This document shows, piece after piece, positions 1 through 10,960 of a DNA stretch of 64,000 nucleotides. The stretch is taken from NCBI RefSeq assembly GCF_000003815.2, contig NC_049988.1:2539662-2603661 (forward strand). The letters are read 5' to 3'. The position numbers and the translations under genes were made by a program. Below the pieces are notes generated by a model that saw only the letters and a program-made list of their open reading frames with translations, had not been told where the DNA came from and did not search any database. How positions within the stretch are numbered: position 1 is the first letter of the stretch; the number at the start of each line of letters is the position of its first letter. Origin of the DNA: Branchiostoma floridae (Eukaryota; Chordata; Leptocardii; Amphioxiformes; Branchiostomatidae).

Positions 1-119
1 ACCCATCTCACCACAGCCTCCCACACTGTTATCTCTTCTGTAACATTCAGCTCATCATGGCTGATGATCTCAGTCAGCTGATGCACACTCAGGCTGAAGA
101 AGTCGTCGCTAAAGGAAAA
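1..119 (-). CDS. KLHL exon 3: BACK domain, cut by window edge
   Basis: In-frame reading gives FSFSDDFFSLSVHQLTEIIS, then HDELNVTEEITVWEAVVRW, which fits the BACK domain. I placed the acceptor at 120/119 (ATAG|TTTTCC) rather than ten bases inward because only this AG keeps phase 0 with exon 2. The exon is open to position 1. Confidence 0.8.
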
Positions 120-1461
120 CTATGAAAATACAGAGTACATGCAAATACATAACACTGTGAAAAAAATTGTCAATTGCGTCTTTAACATAACCATTGTAAG
201 ATTGGAAATTATGGACGATATACCGAAAAGTGAGTGAGGGAGTGTTGTTGAAACTAGACAGTTAACAATACAGAGTAGGTTATGTTCCTTAAGAGTGTTC
301 TGTGTATAGCTATGAAGATCACAGAATTTGAATTGATATACGACATCCTATTGACAACAGTTTCTTTCATTATGAAGGAAGATAAATTTGAATTCAATTT
401 TCTCTAGTTAAATACGTTCTAGGACATTTTTCTAGAAATTTTAACCACTGCTTAAAATGTAGCTCCTCCTGGAAACTTTCAGGGTGATTACAATACAAAA
501 TATTATATTACATTACCTCAGCAAAGTTTCTATCGATCCACTGCAAACATTTCCTTATGACAATGTCAATACAGAAGGCATCGGCAAAATTATATAGGTC
601 TACACAGTTAGCGCGCTCCACGTTCATGGCCATGTAGCTGCTGCAGGTGTCTCTCACATAGTCCAGTTGGAGGAGGTCGGCTGCCTGGTACAGGGGCTGC
701 ACTTTGTCCAGGGACACATGGAGGGTTCCCGAGTAGATGTAACTCAGAATCTCCTTAAATATGCCTGCATCCAAACCCTAAACAATGATGGTTCAAACAT
801 ATATAGCAAGAAGTTATATTACAAATTGTATCTTACATTCTCTTCTATAAAAGTATGCATAAAAGCAAGGATTAATATAGACACACCTCAAATATCAATC
901 CATATTTGAACCATTCCGGAATGGAATGCCCTGCCCGGCACAGTGGTCATTGCTCACACCGATAAGTACTTCCGTGCTAGGCAGGACGGCTGCCCGCCCT
1001 AATCTGGGACCCCCCCCCCCCCCCCATTCGTTGCCCTTGCGGGCTGTTTGGCAGGAGCACATATAAAAGAAAGTACCTTTTTTTTGGTTTTGGTAAAAAT
1101 GAGTTCCCCCCATTTTGCACCTTACATGTTCTCTATGACGCGTATGTAGTAGTTTTGAAAGTTCCCTACGTTACTCTATTCTAAACAAACATCACGTCGC
1201 CCATACCTGTAACACAACTGTCTTCTGTCGACTTTCCACCATACCGCTGGTAAACATGGCCCTGAAGTAGGGGCTGGCCGCAGACAGAACAAGTCGATGG
1301 CAGGGAAACTGCTGGTTCCCGACCTCAAAGACGACATCCTGAAATGCCCTCTCCTTCTGTAAATCTCCTACAGCTCCAAGAAACCCGTGTAGATAGCTCT
1401 CGTTTTGGTAGGAACGAGTACGAATTGTGCTGTCGTTGCGTTCTGTCTCTGTGGCAGCCAT
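1..1461 (-). CDS. Kelch-like (KLHL) BTB-BACK protein, 5' three exons, partial
   Basis: KLHL proteins are substrate adaptors for Cullin-3 ubiquitin ligases: the BTB domain dimerises and binds Cul3, BACK links it, and C-terminal kelch repeats bind the substrate. Three exons on the minus strand (1461-1207, 777-517, 119-1) join at GT/AG sites in phase 0. The product opens MAATETERND and has a typical BTB core (FQDVVFEVGNQQFPCHRLVL, then SAASPYFRAMFTSGM). It continues with the second half of BTB and the start of BACK (NFADAFC, RKCLQWIDRNFAE). It ends at the window edge in BACK (LSVHQLTEIISHDELNVTEE). Kelch repeats must lie outside the window to the left, so the exact KLHL member cannot be named. 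About 206 residues are seen of a usual 550-650. The family call is firm. Confidence 0.92.
517..777 (-). CDS. KLHL exon 2: C-terminal half of BTB and start of BACK
   Basis: The acceptor reads TAG|GGTTTGG at 778/777 and the donor GAG|GTAATG at 517/516. The 87 codons read GLDAGIFKEILSYIYSGTLH and on to WIDRNFAE with no stop, in phase 0 with exon 1. IYSGTL and LLQLDYVRDTC are hallmark BTB motifs; the stretch after CVDLYNFADAF opens BACK. Confidence 0.9.
1010..1025. repeat. Poly-C tract in KLHL intron 1
   Basis: Sixteen C in a row in the first intron. Similar C or G runs occur at 5347-5359, 39738-39755, 55230-55245 and 58680-58697, so homopolymer C/G is common here and its length is probably unreliable in the assembly. 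Confidence 0.9.
1207..1461 (-). CDS. KLHL exon 1: start codon and N-terminal half of BTB
   Basis: The exon runs from ATG (complement of 1459-1461) to a donor reading CAG|GTATGG at 1206. It encodes 85 residues ending KTVVLQ, phase 0. The first 28 residues are a polar leader; BTB starts near residue 30 (LQKERAFQDVV). No upstream TATA box is obvious. Confidence 0.9.
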
Positions 1462-2384
1462 GATGCGTATGGTCTCATTCCTGTATTACTCCGAGTTTAT
1501 TCCAAAGAGTCCGTGCCCCCCAAAAATGACTAGGTGTCAAAAGTTTGTGTTTAGGTGGTTGATAAATCCCCTTTTATCGCCTCCACCTGATATGTGAAGG
1601 ATTTGAGATTAAAGCTTGTGTATTACTGCCATTTATACTATGTAGGGACGTTTCATTATGCGAGCGATGGTCGGACGTGTACATTTCTTTGTCCTAAGTG
1701 CTGCGGCCAGGCCTACGGCCGCTCAAACTTGCGTCTAGTGTATATTGGGTACTTGCAGTTTAAAATTGGATAATTGTCGTAAAAGCGAGGCAGCACCATC
1801 CGACAATCAACTCAAGGAGCATCTTCTCAGCCTCGGATTATGGAAACTACAATCCAGAGCCCGAAGGCAGGTGGTGGTTTCAAACGTAGTATTCCGTCCA
1901 TTGCAGGTAACAGAGCTTTATTATTCAAATGCGAGTCATCCTTTTCGATTCGGGGCATACTACTCTACACACATGCAAATTAGGAGCATTCCTTAAATTG
2001 GTTGAGAGCCGTGATGATATGCTTACAGCAAAACCGATCACCCCAACTTCTTATTTCACACGTTCCTCTCAATCCATCACTCAAATGCACATTGACACTT
2101 CCTAGTCTCCTTCTAATGAACGTTAACTCACTTAGGTATAAGACCGATTAACTACACACAGTTTTTTTGGTCAACTTCCCCAGAATTGTTGCTGTGACAA
2201 AAAGATAGCGTGTATAAAATATAGCATTACCGACTCCGTAGTGTCTTTACCAAGATATACAGTAACCGTAAACAGACGTGGTAGGACGTCCCGTTCGGGT
2301 GGAGGAGTTACAATGTACATTTATTTCCTAATGTACGAACGGTTATTCTTGCTTAAAAAAACTACCCTCTGTATCTGACCGTAT
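1462..2384. other. 5' flank of the KLHL gene, no feature recognised
   Basis: The promoter and 5'UTR of the minus-strand KLHL gene should lie here. I see no TATA box, CpG-rich block or coding signal that I can support. A short open frame at 1745-1996 has no exon-like flanks. Confidence 0.4.
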
Positions 2385-2456
2385 TGTGTGTGCGTGTGTG
2401 TGTGTGTGTGTGTGTGCGCGTGTGTGTGTGTATGTGTGTGTGTGTGTGTGCGCGCG
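2385..2456. repeat. (TG)n microsatellite
   Basis: About 72 bp of TG dinucleotides with scattered C and A interruptions. It is ordinary simple-sequence DNA. Confidence 0.95.
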
Positions 2457-2540
2457 TATGTATGTCATTGCGTATACAGAAACCAAATCTGATTTAAACA
2501 TGTGTCGATGAACGCAATGCTACTGTTTATCATCTAATTA

Positions 2541-2706
2541 GGCCCCCTTTCCTATAGACGGCGATCGCGCTGCGCTCTTACTGTGACCTAAATAGAATGT
2601 ACGATACCTTCGCTTTCACACTGGGTATATTATACAAAACGTAAAATTGTGACTGAGAAGGCAAAAAAAAACACACGAAATGTAGAAAAATTCGTTCCTA
2701 GTGGAC
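2541..2706. mobile_element. Foldback MITE, family A, internally deleted copy
   Basis: The left end matches the other family A copies (TAGACGGCGATCGCGCTGCG, then a variant of CTCACTGCGACCTAAATAG). The middle (GACTGAGAAGGC) also matches. The right arm is nearly gone, leaving only a CTAGTGGA-like end. Coordinates are approximate. Confidence 0.75.
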
Positions 2707-2715
2707 CTAGTGTCA

Positions 2716-2790
2716 GTTACCAGGGCTAGCCCTTAATAATAGCCTCCGGCTAGCCGGGCAACCCTGTCTGTATATCTGTACGATTCGTGC
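2716..2790 (+). mobile_element. Interspersed repeat fragment (retroposon 3' end-like)
   Basis: Contains TTACCAGGGCTAGCCCTTAA then TAATAGCCTCCGGCTAGCCG. A second copy lies at 30736-30840 and ends in an A-rich CAAATAAACC tail, which suggests the 3' end of a retroposon. The family is not identified. Confidence 0.55.
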
Positions 2791-3677
2791 GAAGACTGCT
2801 TATGAAGAAAATGTACGCACCCCATACGGACTTAAAATATAACGTTACACTCATGAACGGTTCTACACACTTGAAGGTTATAAACCACTCACACAGGGAC
2901 GTCCCTCGATAAGAAAATTGAGGACCTGTGTTTGAGGTCAGCCAGGTCTCGAGCGAGTTGTATAACCACTTATCTGAAAGGGTCCCTCCCTGCGTGAGGT
3001 TTTCATAACCTTAAATTGCACATGTGTAGAACCGGGTGTGTATTTTAAGTCTGTGTGAGGTCAGTACATTTTATTCATAAACCGTCTTTCGCACAAAACG
3101 TACCTCATAGCTTTGTGTCAGTTTAAGGTACGTGTGCATGCGCACAGTACGGCCCATTACGTGAACAACAAGGACCTCCTACAAACATGTAATGCACGCA
3201 GGTGTAGTCATGTTTACAGCTGAATGGCCACAGCTGGGGCAATTTCTGTCGTTAGGCTAACGTCACATTTCCACAACAGGGCAGTTGGGGCAGTTGGGGC
3301 AGTTCGGGGGGAACGAAAAGTGCGATATAAAAAGACAACAAAAAACACAAAATAGATTTTAAAAAGATGATAACAGTCTGCCTTGTATATATTCATGAAT
3401 ATAACTTAAATTTTTCGTTCCCAAAACAAGCCTGACCGAGGAACTGTTACGTCGGCCTTACTGAGGTTATTGAAGCGTGTTAACAGCGCCTCTGATCGTA
3501 AGCTTCTTGCAATCCGTACTCTGCATAGAGAGCCAATCCAAAAACAGATAGCAAACATTGTAGGAAATAACAAAGGTAAAAGAATTAATGAAAACATGGG
3601 TTAATGAATGTATATTTTTGTCTTACTTTTAGGTAAATTTTACGCGAAAGAAGCAAACATGTCAATACGATTTGTCA

Positions 3678-3931
3678 TACCCCCTTTCCACTAGGACGGC
3701 GTTCTCTCCGCGCTCTCTCTGCGACCTAAAATTTGACATATCGCTCAACGAATTGTCTAGGATAGAAAGGATTTTTCTACACTTTGTGTGTTTTGTCGTC
3801 ATTTCAATCCCACGTTTACGTTTTGTATGATATTTCATGTGTGTATGTGAATGATAAACATATCCTATTTAGGGCACAGTGACTGAGTGAGAGCGCAGCG
3901 CGATCGCCGTGTAGTAGTGGGAAGGGGGCCT
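3678..3931. mobile_element. Foldback MITE, family A, full-length copy
   Basis: Terminal inverted repeats are visible. The left reads CCCCCTTTCCACTAGGACGG followed by CGCGCTCTCTCTGCGACCTA. The right reads the complement (GGCACAGTGACTGAG, GAGCGCAGCGCGATCGCCG, GTGGGAAGGGGG). The element is about 254 bp with no coding capacity. The superfamily cannot be assigned. Confidence 0.85.
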
Positions 3932-4075
3932 TGCGGATTTAAAGCGACAGGCACTTATGTGAGTGGACCTTTGCGCATTGTTCTTGACTGGTGTTACAGC
4001 TAGAACCCGAACTTAAGTTCTATACTCTAGATCTAGTGACGCTATCATTAATCCCCGGACTACACACGCTGTTTT

Positions 4076-4316
4076 TTCCCACTAGACGGCGATCCCGATG
4101 CGCTCTCACTGCGACCTAAATAGGATAGGTGTAACCTTTGATTTCATGCTGGGTATATCATGCAGCATGTAAAAGTGTGACTGAGAAGACAGCAAAACAC
4201 ACAAAGTGTAACAAGATTCGCTTCTCTGCTATACGATTCGTTGAGCGATGTGTCAAATTTAGGTCACAGACAGAGAGAGTGCGGTGATAGCGCCATCTTA
4301 GTACAAAAGGGGTATT
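4076..4316. mobile_element. Foldback MITE, family A copy
   Basis: Same arms as the 3678 copy: TTCCCACTAGACGGCGATCC at the left, and GATAGCGCCATCTTAG with AAAAGGGG at the right. The interior GTGTGACTGAGAAGACAGCA is shared with the copies at 2541 and 6095. Confidence 0.85.
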
Positions 4317-4971
4317 ACTGATCCTCCTACCGCCTTGGGATATAACAATGTAACACATATACAGGACACATCTATTGTTTTTTTGCCGTCTTCACCTTTC
4401 TTGAAAAGTACGGGTTGTTGTTCAACCACTTCTGCCATACTCCTCAAAACTCTCTATGATTGGTCTAACCACTAATTGGCATGCTCTCATTGGTTGAAGT
4501 GATAATACTAATTGTGATGGATTGCCAGGGTCGGTCTTTTTCGCGCCGATGTTTTCGTTGTACGGGTGTTCCACAATTTGCTCTTGAGTTGTTCATTTCT
4601 TTGAGACAACTGTCCGAGCAGTTCATCTAAAAACGGTATGTTAACATCTTTCATACATTTTTATTTTAAAGTTACACGATGCGCTAGATGATAATAAATC
4701 CGGTTGAATTCAGAAGCTCTAAGGTGAATATAAATGAGGGTGCCTTATCTGCCAGACATGCTTCAAGAGTTTTGCACCATGTCGGTCTCATTGTTCAAAA
4801 TTCGAGCGTCAGTCATTCCAAGCCTGATGCGTGCGCGACATTTAGATTTTTCGTCATTTTTTGTGCCAGTCACGGTACTGTAAAAGGATGCTGCATTAGG
4901 TTATCCTTTATTAAGATCGCGCGTACCACGGTACTCGACGTTTGAAACCCTGTCCTGCATTTCCGAAAACA

Positions 4972-5115
4972 ATGGCAGCACTGTGTTTTCTAAAAAGGTT
5001 GACCTACTTTATGGATATTTCGGGGGTAACTTTCTCTTGCCCTAGCCTGGGTACCATCCGGATAGTAGTTCGCTTTTATGTTCGCTTCTTTACGGAGAAG
5101 CAACTGTATAAATAA
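4972..5115 (+). CDS. Mini-ORF 1 of the diverged array (47 codons), hypothetical
   Basis: Opens MAALCFLKRLTYF. The first 13 codons correspond to mini-ORFs at 5679 (MATFCLLKGLTYL) and 7136 (MASLCFLKRLTYL). The ORF then runs into a MITE at 5043, so everything after about residue 24 is transposon sequence. AAAAAG|GTTGAC inside the shared part could be a weak splice donor. No protein family is recognised. Confidence 0.25.
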   Translation: MAALCFLKRLTYFMDISGVTFSCPSLGTIRIVVRFYVRFFTEKQLYK

Positions 5116-5206
5116 TGCATAATGCATGCCAGAGCTAGAAGCGACTGTACATAGTATACAATAAACGCCGGAGCGAACTCGTACTTTCCGGATGGTACCC
5201 AGGCTA
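5043..5206. mobile_element. Small TIR element with TA flanks
   Basis: Left end TAGCCTGGGTACCATCCGGA and right end TCCGGATGGTACCCAGGCTA are a near-perfect inverted repeat of about 20 bp. Both ends carry TA, compatible with a TA target duplication. It is 160 bp and non-coding, a MITE inserted in unit 1 of the diverged array. Confidence 0.85.
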
Positions 5207-5678
5207 CTTTTGTCCACCACTAAAGAAAAATAATGAAGTTTGATAATTTATTCCATACTTCTCACTTTGCCTTTAATACGTCTTTGACTTCCTAAACAAC
5301 ACTGAAACAAGTTTAGTGCAGACAAAAAACATTGTTCTGTTCACATTGACGTTTCACCCCCCCCCCCCCTCGGCGGTGGATTATGTGTATGTTTCTGTAT
5401 AAGGACGTAAATTAGAACCTCGTTGTTTGTTATTTATTCCGTGACTAGTTTCCGACCTGTATCTCCGTATACATGTATAACCAATGTAAGGCGCACTGGG
5501 CGCTGTTTTCACAAATACTTTGACCTACTTAAGGGACAAACATAAAGAATATGTCCGTTTAAAACGGCAAGGTGTTGGTTCCAACTAAAGGAGATGAAAT
5601 CTTTGTCATTCTTCATTTAGACTACACCTAGTTAAGGTTCTATATTCTTTCATATCGTATCATATATTTCCAGACGTG

Positions 5679-5762
5679 ATGGCGACGTTTTGTTTACTAA
5701 AAGGGTTGACCTACTTAGACAATATGCAAAAGTTGACTTTCTTTCGCCTACCAATATATTAG
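5679..5762 (+). CDS. Mini-ORF 2 of the diverged array (27 codons), hypothetical
   Basis: MATFCLLKGLTYL then a short unrelated tail ending in TAG. It is aligned to mini-ORF 1 at the start codon, with third-base differences (GCG for GCA) and conserved LTY. The function is unknown and it may be a chance frame. Confidence 0.2.
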   Translation: MATFCLLKGLTYLDNMQKLTFFRLPIY

Positions 5763-6094
5763 TCCGTTCCTTTTTTTCATTCCTTTTACGAAGAAGAGAA
5801 ATCCTTTACTAAAGGAAGTAACCCTGCACGTGATGGTTATTCATTTTCATATAACGCCGTTACCTATGATTTTACTATGATGCGTAATTTCGGTGCCACA
5901 GTCCCAACGTCTAAAGAAATACCCACAACGTGCTACAGATTCAGCAACAAACGCTTACAGGACGGTTGGCTCCTCTTTACAATGTCACCTAGCAGATCCA
6001 TTGGGGACTATAGTATTGGATTGTTGTCAGTGTAGCATCTAAAACGCTCCCCTTGTGACTATTTTTCCCACCTGTATCTCCGGATACATGTATA

Positions 6095-6318
6095 AGGCCC
6101 CCTTTTCACACTAGACTGCGCTCTCACTGCGACCTAAATAGGACATGTGTAACATTCGCTTTCACACTGGATATACCATACAAAACGTAAAAGTGTGACT
6201 GAGAAGACAACAAAACACACAAAGTTTAAAAAGATAGTTTCTTTTCTATACAAGCGATATGTCAAATTTCAGGTCGCATAGACAGCGCAGTGAAAGTGCC
6301 GTCCTAGTGGAAAGGGTA
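6095..6318. mobile_element. Foldback MITE, family A copy inside an older repeat unit
   Basis: The left arm is GGCCCCCTTTTCACACTAGA and the right arm is CCGTCCTAGTGGAAAGGG. It interrupts a sequence that is continuous at 5454-5560 (CTCCGTATACATGTATAACC then GTAAGGCGCACTGGGCGCTG). The uninterrupted copy acts as an empty-site control and fixes the insertion point. Confidence 0.85.
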
Positions 6319-7135
6319 CCAAGGTAAGGCGCACTGGGCGCTGTTTACACAAATAGCTTACCCTAAATAAGGGACAAACTTAAAGAATACGTTTAAGACA
6401 ATCATGTCATGCTTACCACCTAAGAAGAAGAATGGAATCTAACATACCGATATTCCTTTCTTCCTACGAAATATAATTACTTTGCAAACTTTGATCCTAA
6501 ATGATAAAAAAATCCGACTAGATTCAAGATTGTATAGTCGCATTGTGCCCTTTGGGGTGAATGACGTCAGTTTATGATTTTCTATTATATATTCCGTCTG
6601 CAGTCTTCTTGAAAAGAACCCTTTTGACGTTCAACCACTTCTGCTATACACATTAACTTATGATCTCATCTGAACACCCATTTAGTATTTTCTCTCATTG
6701 GTCGAACCAATAATTGATATTCTATCATAGGTTGAACTGATAATTGTCATTGACAGCCGAGGTCAGTCTATTTATGCCGACACACACTGCAAGACAGGTG
6801 AGTCACTTTTAAATCTCAAGCCTCCGTTTCTTTGAGATTTTTTTTTGGCTGTTCACCGACAAACCGTATGCAAATATTCATTTGAATTAGTATGTGATAT
6901 TTCAGTAGCACAAGGCGATAAATTATGTCAGATTAAGTTGAATTCAGACGTCTCCACTTGTAAAATCAGTCCTGCCCGTCCTGCCCCGTGCTACGTTGGT
7001 CGGTTTGTACTTTCTATGTTTCCGCTCACGGTACTATAGAAGAAGGTTTCATTGTCTCGTCGTCATGCTTTATTTATACTGCACCCTAAACAGGTGCTAG
7101 TATTCTGAAACCTCTTTACTCTATTTGCAAATATA

Positions 7136-7177
7136 ATGGCGTCGCTGTGTTTTCTAAAAAGGTTGACCTACTTATAG
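7136..7177 (+). CDS. Mini-ORF 3 of the diverged array (13 codons), hypothetical
   Basis: MASLCFLKRLTYL followed directly by TAG. It is the shortest of the three and its peptide equals the conserved core, which suggests that core is all that is shared between units. Confidence 0.2.
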   Translation: MASLCFLKRLTYL

Positions 7178-8040
7178 AGAATATCTCAGTCTACGGTGGA
7201 TGAGTACGCAACAGGACGGACTGTACGCTTTTCCTTCCCCTCGCGACGATCTATAAAATAATTCTGCACTGCATCATTTTGGTATCCTAAACAGATCATA
7301 TTTAGTTGGATTTATGTTAGTATAAAAACAACTATGACCTACACATGTTACATACATATATAAAACTCTTAGGAGAGCCATGTTGACATTTGCTTTTATA
7401 CGAAGTCGTGCCGTATAATACACCTCTCATACAGATGACGATCGTTTTGTATCAGCTTTAGGTACGCAGACATACGTACGAAAACTTAAGACATTTAGAC
7501 AGATATAATATAGACATTTCTCCTCCGATTTTTGTTCTTGCTGGCTGTTTGAGTTGGTATCCAGTATTCTAGATACAGAGACTTTGTCAGTAACCCGTTC
7601 AACCACTTCTGCTACTTTATTAGGCCCGACCCGTGTAGGATACAGGTGTTCAGATTGTACTATCAATGACGTTAGATAACGTCCTTAGGACCAATGTATT
7701 AGAATGGTGTCAGCGTAGCTTTAAATGTGCAGCCCAGTAAGTATTCCACACCTGTATCTGCAGATACATTTAGAAGAATAAGGGTGCTGATTCACAAAAA
7801 GCGTTACCTATATAAGGGGACAGAATTAAAGCATAGATTTAGGAAGAAGAGAAGGTCTTGGATGCTATTAAAGACGGTACTGGAGTTTAAAGCTCCGTTT
7901 TTCCGTTGTTCTCACAGCTTTTTTTAGCGATTTTGTCCTTCACAATCTGTCAATCAATATTGCCGTGACCACTTTGTTTGTATTGTAACTTAGCAACAAG
8001 CCCTGTGGCACAGATGACGTCAGTAAGCTGACAGGCTCGT

Positions 8041-10225
8041 TGTTTGCTTGTTCGCCGTAAACAGCCTGCGAACTAAAAGTTGATAGCACCGTTCTGCTTT
8101 GCTACTACAAGAATCAAATATATTGAAACTGGACCATTCTCCTAAAAACCGGCTAGATAGTGTTTAATTTCTATAGAAAAAGATACACTTTTTAAAGCAA
8201 GAAGTTGTGAATCATCTTAGATGTCCTGTCGTCATCAAATTGACTTAGATATTCCTGTAATATTTGACGTCAATGAGGATTTTTATAGCTTTGAATTTTT
8301 GCGTGAAGGGGGAGTGTGATGTTCTTAAGCCGGTTTAGCGCCTTGAAGAACCAATCGTTCACTGCCAGTGCAATGACAATGTGTGCAAGTACAAATGTAC
8401 ACGGTACTAGGAAAATATTTCCTGGCTTCTTTCGCGCCAATATTTCAATCACTTTTTAATGCCTCGTCATAAGTCTGGCATCTTAAAACAAATACTGCGC
8501 TCGGCTGACATTTCGGCGAACTCCAAATGGGCATTTTCGGCCAAAGTAATGTCTGTTGATTACTATAGGCTTCGGGCGACTTCTAACAGCTCGTCCGTTG
8601 GAATTTAAATATCCGTGCGATGTCAGTTGTGCGCAAAAAAAAGCAGGGAAGATAATTTTTGAACTTTCCTGTGTGGGACACAGAGCCCCGTCAATTCTGT
8701 GACGGAGCAGATTTGTTAAGAAAAAAAAAAACGGGGGAAACTCGGTCGATTTTTAAATCTAAGTGAGCTCCAATTGATCTACAAATTGGCGGACATTTGC
8801 TTGAATTGTGACGCCGGGTATTTCAAAAGGGCAACAACCCCTTCTAGAATAGTTGGCGAGCGACAACAGTCGGGACTTTAATCCGTGTACTCTAGATGTA
8901 GAGACACTTTACAGCCGCTAGGCAGTGCAGATTACACATACCCTCTGATAACGATCTACCAAACGCACTGGGATAGAATGATTGGATAACTAGAGTTCCT
9001 CGAACACACATCTTCGCCAAATAAACATTCTTTATCGAAGGTCGTTGTTTTTGAATGATTAATGTATGTAATTATGGCTATAATGGGCCGGATAAGCACC
9101 AAATACAGCTTAATACGAGATGTTAATATAGCAAAGCTGGATGTAAGGTCTTTAGTTAGACTAGGTTAGGCTAGGTCTTTAGTTTTATATAAGATTTCAC
9201 TCTACAAAATGTACATTGCAGTCTTCTCGTAAAAAAAGAAATAATAAACAAACTTTGAGTGACTGGCCTATATATTAGATAATAGGTCATCTAAGGGTTA
9301 CCTAAGGGTCATACGTAAGGATTGTTACGGCCCCGCCTTGGTGAATGTTTGTGTCCATCTCATGAAAATAGTAAGTAAAGTTTTGCAATCGCGAGTTAAG
9401 TCAGAGGTATTTTACACAGTCTACCTGGCCTGGCTATCACGTCAGGCTACTCAGATCCCCCATTCATAGCCCCGCAAAGACAAAATAGCTGATTGACAGG
9501 CATAGTAATTGCTAATCTCCAAGTATTAGTATATTCATAAGCCTTACTTAGATCCTCCTCTACAACCTAGCACAAACCGAGACAAGATACGATACCACCC
9601 GCGTTCTATGACCGCACTCGTACAACCCGGAAGTATATGATATTGTCGTAATCGGTTCCACGGAAACCCCCATGCAGTGTGAAATCGAGGCCAAAATCAG
9701 GCAAAAAGAGCCAGTTTGAAGGCCAACTTTGACTCTTCAAATCTCATCCCGAAATAGTATTTATATCATTAAGCGTACTGTATGCGATCGAACAACTCAT
9801 GAGGATTACGTTGGCACCTTTGACAGCCTGATTTGGCCCACCGCGATGTTTTAATCTTTTTTTTACGTGACCATGTCTTATGCCTCAAACGGGCAGGCGT
9901 GTAACACCCTGCCATGGCATGACGATTAGTTCTGCTCCACTTTTGATTTGTCTGTGCTAAGACCCGGACACTGAGGGCAGGGGGTTAATTTGGTGTGACT
10001 GGCCCTTGTCAGGGAAAGGAGATCAGGCTTCTGCTTCTGTCTGAAGGGCTTGAATGATAAATGAAGATTAATGGTCCACACATTAGTGCTGGACTAGGGT
10101 GACAATGGTGCCAGTGTCATGTTGCACTGCACACCACTTTTGTAAGGGATGTGGTTCTCTCCATGATAAGAATCCCAAAGTAATTATATTAAGTAGATCG
10201 CAATTTACATAATTAGCATCTCATT
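8041..10225. other. Non-coding stretch, nothing recognised
   Basis: No exon-like reading frame with splice signals, no long repeat arm and no RNA gene could be seen. Short frames here lack family motifs. The stretch includes A-rich runs (8637, 8719) and ordinary AT-rich DNA. Confidence 0.4.
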
Positions 10226-10229
10226 ATGT

Positions 10230-10960
10230 TGATAATCACCCTAAGTACCTACCTACCAAAAGCAAAGAATATCCATCAATCCCCTCTGCAGTTATCCTTT
10301 TTAAAAGTTACAAACTATAAGACCCACTGCAGTTCCAAACAAGCTGCTAGGGGACCCAAAATTACACCATTCACTCCTAGTCCCAACAGCTATCCACCAC
10401 TTAAAAATCATGAACATGGCACTTCTGGAAAATTTAGGCGCAAGCTTTGACGCTCACTTGCAGTACCAAAACAAGTCGCTAGGAGGCCCATTATCGAACT
10501 TGACCTTCCTTTCTGTGTCCCCTACCTATCAACAAAATATCATTAGCATCCATGTAGAACATCTCGAGTTATCGTGTTAACAGACAAACGCAATTACATA
10601 CAAAGCCAGCTACAGCACCATAGGTAAAAGCTAGCTAAACCATTCTCGCACATGACAATCCTTTACACAACCGCTACACACCTGCCAAATATCGTAGAAA
10701 TCGCCCAGCTGCATTTTGAGTTATGCTTCTCGAAACAAACCTCGAAAAAATACAAAGGTCACTGCTGTACCGTAGGAAAACGCCAGGTAAACCATTTTCA
10801 AACTAGGCATGCCTTTCGACAACCGCTACACACCTACAAAAAATCAAAAAGTTCCATCCACAATTTCTCGACTTATATGCTGTTGACCTACATACAGACC
10901 CAAGTAAGCAATCTTATAATCTTCGCTGGCGAAGATAATGAGAGGACAGATCTTTTGTTT
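10230..10960. repeat. Degenerate interspersed repeat block
   Basis: Three loose copies of the same phrases follow one another: CTGCAGT(T)CCAAAC or CTCGAAACAAAC, AACCGCTACACACCT (10668 and 10820), and AGTTCCATCCACAATTTCTC or its relatives with a trailing GTTGACC/GACAGAC. The block is old and non-coding. The family is not identified. Confidence 0.4.

Larger units (their letters stand above)
4388..8040 (+). repeat. Array of strongly diverged repeat units with a conserved mini-ORF
   Basis: At least three landmarks recur in the same order. (1) TTCAACCACTTCTGC at 4421, 6630 and 7598, the first two followed by clusters of ATTGG (inverted CCAAT) boxes. (2) A mini-ORF starting MA-x-x-C at 4972, 5679 and 7136. 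(3) ACCTGTATCTCCG-type sequence followed by TACATGTATAA at 5454, 6069 and 7749. The units are unequal (about 0.6-2.2 kb) and carry private insertions. They could be decayed tandem duplications of a promoter plus first exon, or a degenerate transposon. I cannot tell which. Confidence 0.6.
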
